Positions 54,957 through 62,914 of a stretch of DNA of 64,000 nucleotides are shown here, one piece after another (position 1 is the stretch's first letter; every line of letters begins with the position of its first letter). The DNA lies in assembly GCA_902778625.1 (NCBI GenBank), contig CACYYM010000003.1, positions 62,001-126,000 on the forward strand, written 5' to 3'. The notes under the pieces were generated by a model. That model was given only the letters and a program-made list of their open reading frames with translations. It made no database searches and had not been told where the DNA came from. The translations under genes and the position numbers were made by a program. Source of the DNA: an uncultured Bacteroidales bacterium (GTDB lineage: Bacteria; Bacteroidota; Bacteroidia; Bacteroidales; Bacteroidaceae).

Positions 54957-55391
54957 TTTCTCTCTATTTTGTCTCGGTTCACGAAGGCTGATTTTGCACC
55001 TTATCTGCTGAAATAAAACGGCTTATATAAGATAGCGACTCTCTGAGAATCGCACGGATTTCGTCGTCCTTGCCCTTGGCTGGAAAGAACGCGAAAAACG
55101 TCGTTTTTCCTGTTTTTCCTCGTTTTTTCATGCTTTTTGCCTGTTTTGGTTTGGAAACGCAAACTGCCAACATTTCACATAAAACAAAACGGGTGGGGTA
55201 GTTTAATTCGCAAAACCTTCTATTGTGATGCTGTAAAATTTGGTTTTGCAAACACCCATATCAAAAGCCAAACACTCTGTGTTGCATAATTGAACGAAAA
55301 GTTATGCGTGATATGAAATTTCTCGTATAGTATTGTAAACCAGCGGATAATGAAATGTGGCTAAAGTAAATAAGGTAAACAATTGCACATG

Positions 55392-55421
55392 TTTGGCCAC
55401 CTGATGCAGGAAGTGGCCAAA
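55392..55421. promoter_or_regulatory. Inverted repeat TTTGGCCAC / GTGGCCAAA
   Basis: Perfect 9-bp arms with a 12-bp centre and no T-run after it, so it is more like a protein-binding site or an RNA hairpin than a terminator. It is about 300 bp upstream of the XRE regulator gene. Confidence 0.5.
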
Positions 55422-55660
55422 TTGGCTTCATTTCGGCCTCTTTTGTCGCGCATTACGCTTTCTAACCCAAAACTTTATGCAATTTTGCGAAACTTGCTTA
55501 CTTTAAGCTGATTTTCGTGGCATATAGAGGGTTTTGTATGGCAAAAGTAATTGATTTGATGTTTTGGGTTTGGTGGGATAAATATGGTTTTGTGAATAAT
55601 TTGTTGTGGCAAATTATCAAATTTCTAAAGTCAAAGTTTTGTTTTTTAAACTTTATTTTG

Positions 55661-55668
55661 TACCTTTG
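55661..55668 (+). promoter_or_regulatory. Bacteroidetes -7 box TACCTTTG
   Basis: A perfect -7 match followed by CA; TTTTG about 20 bp upstream suits the -33 element. It lies 50 bp before the XRE gene. Confidence 0.8.
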
Positions 55669-55718
55669 CACCAGTTTAGAGACATAAACAGACACAAAAA
55701 CTGATAGGTATAGACATT

Positions 55719-56171
55719 ATGAAGGACAGAATTAGTGCTCTCATGAAGCACATGGGAATGTCGCAAAAGAATTTTGCAGAAGAGATATGTATTTCGCCGG
55801 GAAGTCTCTCGAGTATTTTCAGCGGCAGAAATAATCCGTCGCTTAACACGCTTAATAACATTCACGAACGTTTCCCGGAGGTCAACATGGACTGGCTGAT
55901 GAATGGAAATGGCGAAATGTTTGTTTCCGGAGCGCAGGTTTCGACACAAATCGAGGCTGGTGAAGCTGGTCAAAATGGAACAGTTCAGCAGCCAACGGGT
56001 TTGCCTATTCAACCTGGCTTCTTAGATCGTGTTCCAAGCCCTCAACAGATGGCACCTCAAAATTCTAATTTTACGTCGGAAGGAAAAATATTTGACAAAC
56101 CTTCACGTCGCATAGCAGAAATTAGAGTCTTTTATGACGACGGAACGTTCGAGACTTTTTCTGCCAAGTGA
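55719..56171 (+). CDS. XRE-family helix-turn-helix regulator
   Basis: The 150-residue protein has an N-terminal HTH domain (about 5-60): MGMSQKNFAEEICISPGSLSSIFSGRNNPSLNTL, with WLMNGNGEMF after it. The linker is glutamine- and proline-rich (about 75-120) and the C-terminal peptide RRIAEIRVFYDDGTFETF is conserved in similar Bacteroidales proteins. It resembles phage-repressor-like regulators, but no phage genes are present. The target is unknown. Confidence 0.85.
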   Translation: MKDRISALMKHMGMSQKNFAEEICISPGSLSSIFSGRNNPSLNTLNNIHERFPEVNMDWLMNGNGEMFVSGAQVSTQIEAGEAGQNGTVQQPTGLPIQPGFLDRVPSPQQMAPQNSNFTSEGKIFDKPSRRIAEIRVFYDDGTFETFSAK

Positions 56172-56176
56172 CGAAA

Positions 56177-56330
56177 CACTTTGCGCTAAGCAAAGTGGCA
56201 TTTCGATTTAAGTGTCCTAACACTTTGCGCCAAGCGTAGTAGCATTTCGATTAAGTGCCGTAAAACTTTGCATCAAGCGAAGTGGCATTTCGATTTAAGT
56301 GCCGTAAAACTTTGCATCAACCATTTAGGG
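56177..56330. repeat. 44-bp-period tandem repeat (2 x 22 bp; array j)
   Basis: Three 44-bp units and a 22-bp half unit. The first unit contains a perfect inverted repeat CACTTTGC-gctaa-GCAAAGTG, and later units keep CTTTGC...AAGTGGCATTTCG with changes. The period is exactly twice that of the other arrays. It lies just after the XRE gene and about 90 bp before the pyrK operator-like palindrome. Confidence 0.88.
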
Positions 56331-56422
56331 ATATTGCGTTGGCCGGTGAAAAACATCGGGCGGGACGATGAGAGATATTGGGGCGAGTGTTTCAAAATAT
56401 CGTCTTAAGCGATGAAAAACGT

Positions 56423-56443
56423 CGGAACATTATATATGTTCCG
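56423..56443. promoter_or_regulatory. Operator-like palindrome before pyrK
   Basis: Perfect arms CGGAACAT and ATGTTCCG flank a 5-bp AT centre. The site ends 10 bp before the -7 box, so it overlaps the expected -33 region and a bound repressor would block the promoter. Confidence 0.65.
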
Positions 56444-56453
56444 ATATTTTTTG

Positions 56454-56461
56454 TACCTTTG
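56454..56461 (+). promoter_or_regulatory. Bacteroidetes -7 box TACCTTTG, for pyrK
   Basis: A perfect match followed by C, 25 bp before the pyrK start. It implies a very short leader. Confidence 0.8.
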
Positions 56462-56486
56462 CACCGCGATATATATAATAATGTAT

Positions 56487-57260
56487 ATGAGGAAGTACGT
56501 TTTGGACTTGCGAGTCACCTCTGTCGAGCCGTTGAGTGAGCGATACCTATTGCTCGCAGCGACCGATCCGACTGGTCTTCTGCCCGAAATGAAGCCGGGA
56601 CAGTTTGCACAGCTACGCATCGATGACAGCAAGGAGACGTTTCTGCGCCGCCCAATCAGCCTGCATTATGTTGATTACGAAAAGAACGAGGTGGGCTTCC
56701 TGATACAGAAGGTCGGCAAGGGCACCGCATCGCTTTGGGAGAAGCGACCTGGCTCAACGCTGAACGCGATATTGCCTTTGGGCAAGGGCTTCACGATGCC
56801 TGAGTCGAAGGAACAGAAGTTCCTGCTCGTCGGCGGCGGTGTCGGCATCGCTCCCCTCCTGTTCATGGGCGAAGCGATGCTGCGGATGGGCGTTCGGCCG
56901 ACGTTCCTGCTTGGTGCACGCAGCAAGTCTGATCTGCTCAGACTCGACGCCTATCGTGCCTGCGGAACTGTTTATGTGACCACAGAAGATGGTTCGGAAG
57001 GCGAGAAAGGCTTCGTCACGCAGCACAGTATCTTGCAACGAGAGAAGTTCGACGACATCGCTGTGTGCGGGCCTAAGCCTATGATGATGGCAATGGCTCG
57101 CTATGCAAGAGGGGCGCAAATCCCGTGCGAAGTCAGCTTGGAAAACGTGATGGCTTGCGGCTTGGGCGCTTGCCTTTGCTGCGTCGAAGAGACAAAAGAC
57201 GGCAACGTCTGTGTCTGCAAGGAAGGACCTGTGTTCGATGTCGAGAAACTGAATTGGTGA
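56487..57260 (+). CDS. pyrK: Dihydroorotate dehydrogenase electron transfer subunit
   Basis: The 257-residue protein (start MRKYVLDLRV at 56487; ATG 56481 is equally near, and the longer frame lies upstream of the promoter) has the FAD block FLRRPISLHYVD, the NAD-binding GGGVGIAPLLFMGEAM and the C-terminal [2Fe-2S] cluster CGLGACLCCVEE...CVCKEGPVF. It passes electrons from PyrD to NAD. PyrD lies 143 bp downstream, with array k between them. Confidence 0.93.
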   Translation: MRKYVLDLRVTSVEPLSERYLLLAATDPTGLLPEMKPGQFAQLRIDDSKETFLRRPISLHYVDYEKNEVGFLIQKVGKGTASLWEKRPGSTLNAILPLGKGFTMPESKEQKFLLVGGGVGIAPLLFMGEAMLRMGVRPTFLLGARSKSDLLRLDAYRACGTVYVTTEDGSEGEKGFVTQHSILQREKFDDIAVCGPKPMMMAMARYARGAQIPCEVSLENVMACGLGACLCCVEETKDGNVCVCKEGPVFDVEKLNW

Positions 57261-57276
57261 AGTCTCAAAACGTGGC

Positions 57277-57355
57277 GTAGTTAAATTGCAAAGTTAACGT
57301 GTTAAGTTGGCAAAGTTAACGTGTTAAAATGATAAAGTTGACGTGTTAAGTTTGA
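57277..57355. repeat. 22-bp-period palindrome array, TTAACGTGTTAA class (array k)
   Basis: Three full 22-bp units centre on TTAAC-GT-GTTAA (or TTGAC-GT-GTTAA), with a degenerate first unit containing CGTGGCG. The array is AT-rich, unlike arrays a, c, e, f, g and l, yet keeps the CGTG core. It lies between pyrK and pyrD. Confidence 0.9.
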
Positions 57356-57403
57356 CAACTACACTAGGGTGGTTGACAAAGATACTGTAAAGGAAAGACA
57401 AAG

Positions 57404-58312
57404 ATGGCAGATTTGCGAGTGAAAATAGCTGGCTTGGAACTGACGAATCCGGTGCTTACGGCGAGCGGAACATTTGGCTATGGCATAGAGTATCAAGACT
57501 TTATCGACCTGAGTCAACTGGGAGGCATCATCGTCAAGGGCACTACCCTCGAGCCTCGAGAAGGCAATCCTTACCCCAGAATGGCTGAGACGGCACAAGG
57601 AATGCTCAATTGCGTCGGCCTGCAGAACAAGGGTGTTGACTACTTCTGCCAGCACATCTACCCTCAGATTAAGGACATCAAGACCAACATGATTGTGAAT
57701 GTGTCCGGCAACAGCCCTGAGGACTATGCCGAGTGCGCAGCCCGCATCAATGAACTTGACTGCATTCCTGCCATCGAGCTAAACATCTCGTGCCCCAACG
57801 TGAAACATGGCGGTATGGCTTTCGGCACGACGACCGAGGGCGCAAGTAGCGTCGTGAAGGCAGTCCGGAAGGCTTACAAGAAGACACTTATCGTGAAGCT
57901 CTCGCCGAATGTAACAAGCATTACGGACATTGCTCTTGCCGTTCAAGACGCTGGAGCTGATGCAGTTAGCCTCATAAACACTTTGATGGGAATGGCCATC
58001 GACATAGAAAAGCGTAAACGCGTCTTGAGTATCGGAACGGGAGGACTCAGCGGCCCATGCATCAAGCCAGTAGCTTTGCGAATGGTTTACCAGGTGGCTC
58101 ATGCGGTTCAAGTGCCTGTTATTGGTCTTGGAGGTATTAGCTGTGCAAAGGATGCAATAGAGTTCCTGCTGGCAGGGGCTTCTGCGATAGAGATTGGAAC
58201 AGCCAATTTCCTCGACCCGACCGTGAGTGTGAAGGTCGCTCAGGGTATTAATGAATACCTCGAGAAACATGGTTTCAAGAGCGTTAAAGAGATAATTGGA
58301 ATCTGCGAATAA
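57404..58312 (+). CDS. pyrD: Dihydroorotate dehydrogenase, class 1B catalytic subunit
   Basis: The 302-residue FMN barrel has [34 protein letters not shown], the catalytic Cys near residue 130 in [12 protein letters not shown], and [15 protein letters not shown] with VIGLGGI. It oxidises dihydroorotate to orotate in pyrimidine synthesis together with PyrK. trmD follows after 13 bp. Confidence 0.95.
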   Translation: MADLRVKIAGLELTNPVLTASGTFGYGIEYQDFIDLSQLGGIIVKGTTLEPREGNPYPRMAETAQGMLNCVGLQNKGVDYFCQHIYPQIKDIKTNMIVNVSGNSPEDYAECAARINELDCIPAIELNISCPNVKHGGMAFGTTTEGASSVVKAVRKAYKKTLIVKLSPNVTSITDIALAVQDAGADAVSLINTLMGMAIDIEKRKRVLSIGTGGLSGPCIKPVALRMVYQVAHAVQVPVIGLGGISCAKDAIEFLLAGASAIEIGTANFLDPTVSVKVAQGINEYLEKHGFKSVKEIIGICE

Positions 58313-58325
58313 GTGACGAAAGGTT

Positions 58326-59042
58326 ATGCGAATAGACATCATCACCGTTTTGCCTGAACTGATTGAGGGCTTCATGCAGGAATCCATCGTCGGCAGAGCA
58401 CAGAAGAAGGGCTTGGTGGAAATACATATCCACAATCTTCGCGACTACACATTGGACAAATGGCGTCGCGTGGACGACTATCCTTTTGGCGGTTTTGCGG
58501 GGATGGTAATGCAATGTGAACCTATTGACCGATGCATCTCAGCCTTAACAGCCGAGCGTCATTACGACCAGATTATCTTCACGACACCCGACGGGGAACA
58601 GTTCGACCAACCGATGGCCAATAGTCTTTCGCTTTGCGAGAACATCATTATCCTTTGTGGACACTACAAGGGCATTGACTATCGCATTCGTGAACACCTT
58701 ATAACTAAGGAAGTTAGCATCGGCGATTATGTCCTGACGGGTGGAGAACTTGCGGCAGCTGTAATGGCGGATGCAATCGTTCGCATCCTTCCAGGAGCAA
58801 TTGGCGACGAGCAAAGCGCCCTTTCCGACTCGTTTCAGGATAACCTCTTGGCGGCTCCAGTATATACAAGGCCGGCTGAATACAAAGGTTGGAAGGTGCC
58901 CGAGGTCTTGCTTTCGGGTAACGAGCGCTTGATAAAGGAGTGGGAATTGCAGCAAAGCATCGAGCGGACACAAAGGCTTCGCCCCGATTTGCTTAAGGGC
59001 GAGACCATTCCAAACATGAAGAAGAAAGGAAAAAACAAATAA
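58326..59042 (+). CDS. trmD: tRNA (guanine-N1)-methyltransferase
   Basis: The 238-residue SPOUT enzyme has [47 protein letters not shown] and the knot motif [20 protein letters not shown], plus the C-terminal PLLAP-like [15 protein letters not shown]. It methylates G37 of tRNAs using S-adenosylmethionine. It follows pyrD by 13 bp and is followed by the kinase gene after 7 bp, so these genes form one transcription unit. Confidence 0.95.
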   Translation: MRIDIITVLPELIEGFMQESIVGRAQKKGLVEIHIHNLRDYTLDKWRRVDDYPFGGFAGMVMQCEPIDRCISALTAERHYDQIIFTTPDGEQFDQPMANSLSLCENIIILCGHYKGIDYRIREHLITKEVSIGDYVLTGGELAAAVMADAIVRILPGAIGDEQSALSDSFQDNLLAAPVYTRPAEYKGWKVPEVLLSGNERLIKEWELQQSIERTQRLRPDLLKGETIPNMKKKGKNK

Positions 59043-59049
59043 AAGAGAT

Positions 59050-59658
59050 ATGGAAAAGAAGAAAATGAACCTTTACATCATAGCCGGTTGCAATGGTGCA
59101 GGCAAGACAACTGCCTCGTTCACGGTGTTGCCGGAGATGTTGGGTTGCCGCGAATTCGTCAATGCTGACGAGATAGCAGCCGGTCTCTCGCCCTTCAATC
59201 CAGAAGGTGTGGCCATACAAGCAGGGCGATTGATGATTGACCGCATCATCTATCTCCTGAAAGAAGGCGAGACTTTTGCCTTCGAGACGACGTTGGCAAC
59301 CAGGTCGTACGTGAAGCTTATCAAGCAGGCGCAGAAGCGCGGATACTTTGTGACGTTGCTGTTCTTCCTGCTGAGCACGCCTGAACAGGCAGTGGCTCGT
59401 GTGGCAAAACGCGTGGCAATGGGCGGTCACAACATACCGACCGACGTCATCCTGCGCAGGTATGATGCTGGTTTAGCAAACTTGTTCCAGCTCTATATGC
59501 CAGTCGTTGACAGCTGGTCGCTGTATGATAACAGCGATTGTCCGGCGGTTCATTTGGCATCGGGCTTAGGCGGGGACAAGGTAATGGTTTATGAAGAAGA
59601 GGCTTTCAGGCAGCTTCAGGAAAAGTACAACAAGCCGGAGGAGGGCGAGAAGGCATGA
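59050..59658 (+). CDS. Zeta-toxin-like P-loop kinase
   Basis: The 202-residue protein has a Walker A loop (GCNGAGKTT, residues about 13-21), NADEIAAGLSPFNPE and FETTLATRSYVKLI, the pattern of zeta toxins and their chromosomal relatives that phosphorylate UDP-N-acetylglucosamine or similar substrates. The second Met (residue 6) is an alternative start. The stop overlaps the start of a 69-residue gene by ATGA. No epsilon-type antitoxin is recognisable, so it may be a housekeeping kinase or a toxin with a different partner. Confidence 0.8.
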   Translation: MEKKKMNLYIIAGCNGAGKTTASFTVLPEMLGCREFVNADEIAAGLSPFNPEGVAIQAGRLMIDRIIYLLKEGETFAFETTLATRSYVKLIKQAQKRGYFVTLLFFLLSTPEQAVARVAKRVAMGGHNIPTDVILRRYDAGLANLFQLYMPVVDSWSLYDNSDCPAVHLASGLGGDKVMVYEEEAFRQLQEKYNKPEEGEKA

Positions 59659-59864
59659 AAGAGCAGGAGATTCTTGAGATGCAGCGCCTGATAGACGAAG
59701 GCGTTCGCAAGGCGCAATACCGCCTTTTGCAACGTGCTTGTGCAGCCGGTCAGAGTCTTGTTGTGTGCCGAAACGGTAAGATACTCGAGTTGGTGCCCGA
59801 CGTGGAACAAGCCCTTGCCGACGGTAACAGCGGCGATCCGTTGGCTCGTCGAAAGCAGAGATAA
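59655..59864 (+). CDS. Small protein coupled to the zeta-like kinase
   Basis: The 69-residue protein is coupled by ATGA to the kinase. The N-terminal half is a charged amphipathic helix (EILEMQRLIDEGVRKAQY); the C-terminal half contains the short strand block LVVCRNGKILELVPD. The composition and size would suit an antitoxin or regulatory partner, but the family is not recognised and the usual order in toxin-antitoxin pairs (antitoxin first) is not followed. Confidence 0.65.
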   Translation: MKEQEILEMQRLIDEGVRKAQYRLLQRACAAGQSLVVCRNGKILELVPDVEQALADGNSGDPLARRKQR

Positions 59865-59885
59865 GTGTCCCTCTTTGGGGACATA

Positions 59886-59991
59886 AAAACGCCGCGTGCG
59901 GGGATTGATAACGCCGCACGCGGAAATGACCAACGCCGCACGCGGGGATTGCAATCTCCGCGTGCGGCGTTTGAAATCTCCCTACAGGGGG
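59886..59991. repeat. 22-bp-period palindrome array, GC-rich class (array l)
   Basis: Four CCGC(AC/GT)GCGG cores are followed by CCCTACAGGG at the same 22-bp step, mirroring array e, which ends with CCCTGTAGGG. A separate small hairpin (GTCCC...GGGAC) precedes it at about 59867-59882. It lies between two converging genes and can fold with AAAACG/CGTTT ends. Confidence 0.9.
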
Positions 59992-59995
59992 TTCG

Positions 59996-60643
59996 CTAGA
60001 AACCTACGCCGAAGTGTACGCCACACTCGCGGACACCCGGATATTTGCTTGAGTCGCGGAAGTCGCGCGAATAGCTGAAACCAAGGTAATAGCGTTTCAG
60101 GAAAAAGCGAACGCCTGTCTGCCAGGAAACTTGGAAATGATTCCATCCGCCGCCATTAAGCAGGCTTGTGCTTTCCGGCCCTGTATGCTCTCGAGCCATC
60201 GCAATGGCACGTATGGAGGCGCCTGCGTAGGGAGCAATCGCATAGTCCTTCTCCTTCCAGGGATACCATTTGTACATAACGTTGACGGGAATGCGGAAAG
60301 TCAGGGCACGCGCTTTCAGTTCACTTGTTTCCCAGGAAAACTTCATGTTCGCGCCAACTTCGACAAAGTACGGCATGTCCTCTACAACCTCGATGAAACG
60401 GCTGTAGCCGAGTGTAAACTCGTTGAAATGGATTCGATCAACCTCTTCGCCTACCTTGTATCGGGCGGGAGAATACTGGAGGTATAAAGCGTTCTTGTAT
60501 TCCTTGTGCTGAGGCTTCGGAGTGACTTCCTCGTCGTCGAGCGTCCATTCCTCAACCTCATAAGTGTCATCGAACTGTGCATGGGCATTGAGGCACATAC
60601 AGAGCACGACAAACAGAGCCATAGTGAATCGGGTGGTAGTCAT
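59996..60643 (-). CDS. Outer-membrane beta-barrel protein of unknown function
   Basis: The 215-residue protein has a signal peptide (about 1-22, ending AHAQ), an acidic segment (about 25-45), and alternating aromatic strands typical of an eight-stranded barrel (NALYLQYSPARY, FTLGYSRFI, YFVEVGANMKFSW, VSWQTGVRFFL, YYLGFSYSRDF), ending in a terminal phenylalanine (HFGVGF). The function is unknown. The 55-residue membrane protein gene lies 48 bp upstream on the same strand. Confidence 0.8.
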   Translation of the reverse strand: MTTTRFTMALFVVLCMCLNAHAQFDDTYEVEEWTLDDEEVTPKPQHKEYKNALYLQYSPARYKVGEEVDRIHFNEFTLGYSRFIEVVEDMPYFVEVGANMKFSWETSELKARALTFRIPVNVMYKWYPWKEKDYAIAPYAGASIRAIAMAREHTGPESTSLLNGGGWNHFQVSWQTGVRFFLKRYYLGFSYSRDFRDSSKYPGVRECGVHFGVGF

Positions 60644-60691
60644 GGCTGCAAAGTGTTTTGAAGTAAATGAAAAATGATAGGGCAGAGAGTG

Positions 60692-60859
60692 CTATGAGCG
60701 CTTTGTCACAACGATGTGTGTTACGATGCCGATGATGATGACGAGCAGAGCGCCGATGTTGTAGAAGTTGTAGTCCTCGAGGCTGCAAACGTAGCTGAGG
60801 ATAAGCATCAGTGCGCCGAGCACAATCAGGATGATACCTAAGTTTTGTTTCAGATTCAT
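60692..60859 (-). CDS. Small two-helix membrane protein (55 residues)
   Basis: The 55-codon gene reads MNLKQNLGIILIVLGALML then a first helix to about residue 22, a short polar loop (CSLEDYNFYN) and a second helix (IGALLVIIIGIVTHIVV), ending TKRS. A -7 box (60929-60922) lies 63 bp upstream and the outer-membrane protein gene follows 48 bp downstream. Hydrophobic helices, a basic end and a good promoter support a real gene. The role is unknown. Confidence 0.8.
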   Translation of the reverse strand: MNLKQNLGIILIVLGALMLILSYVCSLEDYNFYNIGALLVIIIGIVTHIVVTKRS

Positions 60860-60921
60860 AATATGTGAGTTTATAAGTTTGCGAGTTTGTGTGTTTAGTC
60901 TTTTATGTGCGGTTTGCCCTG

Positions 60922-60929
60922 CAAAGATA
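60922..60929 (-). promoter_or_regulatory. Bacteroidetes -7 box TATCTTTG (minus strand)
   Basis: A perfect match upstream of the 55-residue membrane protein gene. Confidence 0.7.
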
Positions 60930-60990
60930 CAAAAAATAGTTCAAAGTGCAATGCTTTATTGCCTATTATCTGTTATCTATTATCATTTTT

Positions 60991-61410
60991 TTAGAACTGC
61001 CACCACTTCTTCTTCGGCTTGTGGTCCTCAAAAGAGAGTCGTTCGTGCATGATTTGAGCATATGACTTGTGCTCTGTAATCATCTGGTAGATGGTTCCCC
61101 AGTCGGGCAATCCGCCGACGTTGCGGTCGTCGATCCAGACATCGGCTTTCAGTTTTCGGCTGAAGCTTCTGTTCTTGCCTTCCACTTCCTCTGGGAAATC
61201 CTTGTTGATGGCGTAGAACTCGACGCCTCTCTTCCTGCACCATTCCACAGCATCTTCGAGGAGTTGCCCCTCGCGAACGGTCCAAAGGATGAGTTTGTGA
61301 CGGTGTTCGATGAGCATCCTGAGTGTCTGAGTGGCGAAAGGCAGTTCCTTGCCAATATCGGGATAACGATGTTCGACGATAGTACCATCAAAGTCAACTG
61401 CTATGGTCAT
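60991..61410 (-). CDS. Small HAD-like hydrolase (BT0820 type)
   Basis: The 139-residue protein starts at ATG 61410 (MTIAVDFDGTIVEH); the longer open frame upstream crosses the -7 box and is not used. It has the HAD motif I DFDGT, LILWTVREG (motif II region), INKDFPEE and WIDDRNVGG (motif IV). Small HADs of this kind lack a cap domain and the substrate is unknown. The basic-aromatic tail KKKWWQF is distinctive. Confidence 0.85.
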   Translation of the reverse strand: MTIAVDFDGTIVEHRYPDIGKELPFATQTLRMLIEHRHKLILWTVREGQLLEDAVEWCRKRGVEFYAINKDFPEEVEGKNRSFSRKLKADVWIDDRNVGGLPDWGTIYQMITEHKSYAQIMHERLSFEDHKPKKKWWQF

Positions 61411-61439
61411 AATTGTCTTCTTGTTTTCGATTCTGGGGG

Positions 61440-61447
61440 CAAAGGTA
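61440..61447 (-). promoter_or_regulatory. Bacteroidetes -7 box TACCTTTG (minus strand), for the HAD gene
   Basis: A perfect match 30 bp before the chosen HAD start codon. It supports the shorter gene model. Confidence 0.75.
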
Positions 61448-61522
61448 CGAAAAATTATCCATAGTTCTTCATTTTTTTGTATTTTTCTATTCCCGAATCC
61501 ATATTCTCTCAACTAATTTTCG

Positions 61523-61530
61523 TATCTTTG
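61523..61530 (+). promoter_or_regulatory. Bacteroidetes -7 box TATCTTTG
   Basis: A perfect match 25 bp before the orphan export lipoprotein gene, followed by CAGC. Confidence 0.8.
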
Positions 61531-61554
61531 CAGCGCAAATAATATATAATAACA

Positions 61555-62373
61555 ATGAGAAAGTCAACATCCCTTATGCTCGTGTTCATGGCAGTGCTCA
61601 TGATGTCGAGCTGTGTGTCAACGAAGAAGATCGTTTATTTCCAGGACCCGCAGGAAGTGTTCCGCCAGGGGCAGCAACTCATGCAGCAGTATGAGATGCG
61701 CCTCAAGCCTGCCGACCAAGTCCTCATCAAGGTGACTTGCAGCGAGCCTGAGCTCCTCTCCATCTTTGCTCAGGACGTTATGATGGGAACTGCAGGTACT
61801 AATAGTTCACAGAACATCACGAACAATAATGGCTCTATGACCAATGCTTACGGCTACACTGTCAGCAACGAAGGCATCATCACCTTGCCAGCTGTAGGGC
61901 AGGTTTCGGTAGCTGGTCTCACCACAGATGAGGCAGCTCGTCGCATCGAGCAGAGCATCATCAATGCCAATCTCATCAAGGATCCCGAAGTGACTGTCCG
62001 TTTACTCAACGCTCGAGTTGCTGTGCTTGGTGCAGTCAAGAGTCCGCAGGTCGTAAGCCTTACGAGTGAGCGCAACACCATTCTCGATATTCTTTCGCGT
62101 TGCGGAGACATTGCCGACACAGGTCTTCGCCAGAACGTCACACTCTATCGCGAAGAAGACGGCGTGCTGAAGAAGTATCCCATCGACCTCACGACGGTCG
62201 AGGTGTTCCAGAATCCGGCTTACTACGTGCAGCAGAACGATATGATTTACGTCGAGCCCAACAAGAGCCAGACTGTGAAGAGCAGTGCTTTCTACACCTT
62301 CCTCAGCGCAGGTGCAAGCATTATCAGCGTTGTCTCGGCTATCGTGACGATTGTTATGGTTGCTGTAAAATAA
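61555..62373 (+). CDS. Polysaccharide export lipoprotein (short Wza-like), orphan
   Basis: The 272-residue protein has a lipoprotein signal (LMMSSCVST), the KKIVYFQDPQ start common in Bacteroidales export proteins, a polysaccharide export domain (RLKPADQVLIKV...GIITLPAVGQVSVAGLT) and one SLBB domain (VAVLGAVKSPQVVSL), with a C-terminal hydrophobic helix (AGASIISVVSAIVTIV). Such genes are normally followed by a chain-length/tyrosine kinase gene; here the next gene is on the other strand and overlaps by 20 bp. It may serve polysaccharides made elsewhere. Confidence 0.9.
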   Translation: MRKSTSLMLVFMAVLMMSSCVSTKKIVYFQDPQEVFRQGQQLMQQYEMRLKPADQVLIKVTCSEPELLSIFAQDVMMGTAGTNSSQNITNNNGSMTNAYGYTVSNEGIITLPAVGQVSVAGLTTDEAARRIEQSIINANLIKDPEVTVRLLNARVAVLGAVKSPQVVSLTSERNTILDILSRCGDIADTGLRQNVTLYREEDGVLKKYPIDLTTVEVFQNPAYYVQQNDMIYVEPNKSQTVKSSAFYTFLSAGASIISVVSAIVTIVMVAVK

Positions 62374-62914
62374 TTGAGCCCCACTCGGAAGGCGATACAG
62401 AAGCAATATCGAAACCATCCATCCAAAGGCCTGCGGATACATTTCGCAGGCCTTTTCTGTATAAGTACGTTTGGGGAACGCCTTTCAGAAGAAGGCATTG
62501 ATGGAAATGAGACGTGTTGGTTGGCAGCGAGAAGCTTGTCTTGTTCTTTGCCGTAGAGAGCTCGACAGGAATACAAAGCGAGGCGTCTGTGCAAAGCGAA
62601 TCGTAGGAAAGCAGGATGTTGCTTTGGTTGTCGGTCTCGACACTAAAGATGGCGTTGTTCATCGAGCGAGGCGCAGTCCCCACCAAATAGCCAATCACCC
62701 ATACGGCGTCGTTCGAGGAAAGCTCCTTCGAAAGGATGTCCGTCACAGTAAAAGGGCAGCGGCTCGTGCCTTCGCCTGTGCCGACGATTGTGCCGACCTC
62801 TTCCGCGCTATCAGCCGGCCCTTTATCTTCCGGCTCGACGGTCAGGTCAGTCTTCTGGCAACAGGCAAGCATCATGCAAAGCAGCAGCAGGCTATTCCTC
62901 TTCCGTAAAAGCAT
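62354..62914 (-). CDS. Lipoprotein with OB-fold-like DUF6359-type domain
   Basis: The 186-residue protein starts at ATG 62914 (MLLRKRNSLLLLCMMLACCQK); the longer frame is a shadow of the small gene upstream. A lipobox (LACC) is followed by an acidic linker and a domain with GTGEGTSRCPFTVTDIL, VWVIGYLVGTA and CIPVELS, similar to DUF6359/OB-fold modules of Bacteroidetes surface proteins. Its end overlaps the convergent export lipoprotein gene by 20 bp, and its start overlaps the 48-residue gene by 23 bp. Confidence 0.72.
   Translation of the reverse strand: MLLRKRNSLLLLCMMLACCQKTDLTVEPEDKGPADSAEEVGTIVGTGEGTSRCPFTVTDILSKELSSNDAVWVIGYLVGTAPRSMNNAIFSVETDNQSNILLSYDSLCTDASLCIPVELSTAKNKTSFSLPTNTSHFHQCLLLKGVPQTYLYRKGLRNVSAGLWMDGFDIASVSPSEWGSIILQQP
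62425..62456 (+). terminator. Rho-independent terminator after the export lipoprotein gene
   Basis: The stem AAAGGCCTGCG / CGCAGGCCTTTT with a 9-bp loop ends in T residues, about 52 bp after the stop of the plus-strand gene. It lies inside the coding region of the convergent lipoprotein gene. Confidence 0.85.

Larger units (their letters stand above)
54957..55718. other. Long AT-rich intergenic region with no convincing gene
   Basis: About 760 bp between holA and the XRE regulator hold no supported coding sequence; short frames on the minus strand (54979-55251, 55498-55695) lack any recognisable pattern. A perfect 9-bp inverted repeat (TTTGGCCAC ... GTGGCCAAA, 55392-55421) is present, and the XRE promoter lies at the right end. 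An untranslated RNA is possible but not shown. Confidence 0.6.

Noticed and set aside
54979..55251. Minus-strand 90-codon frame after holA
   Set aside because: Composition is unlike a protein of this genome, with no promoter and no recognisable pattern.
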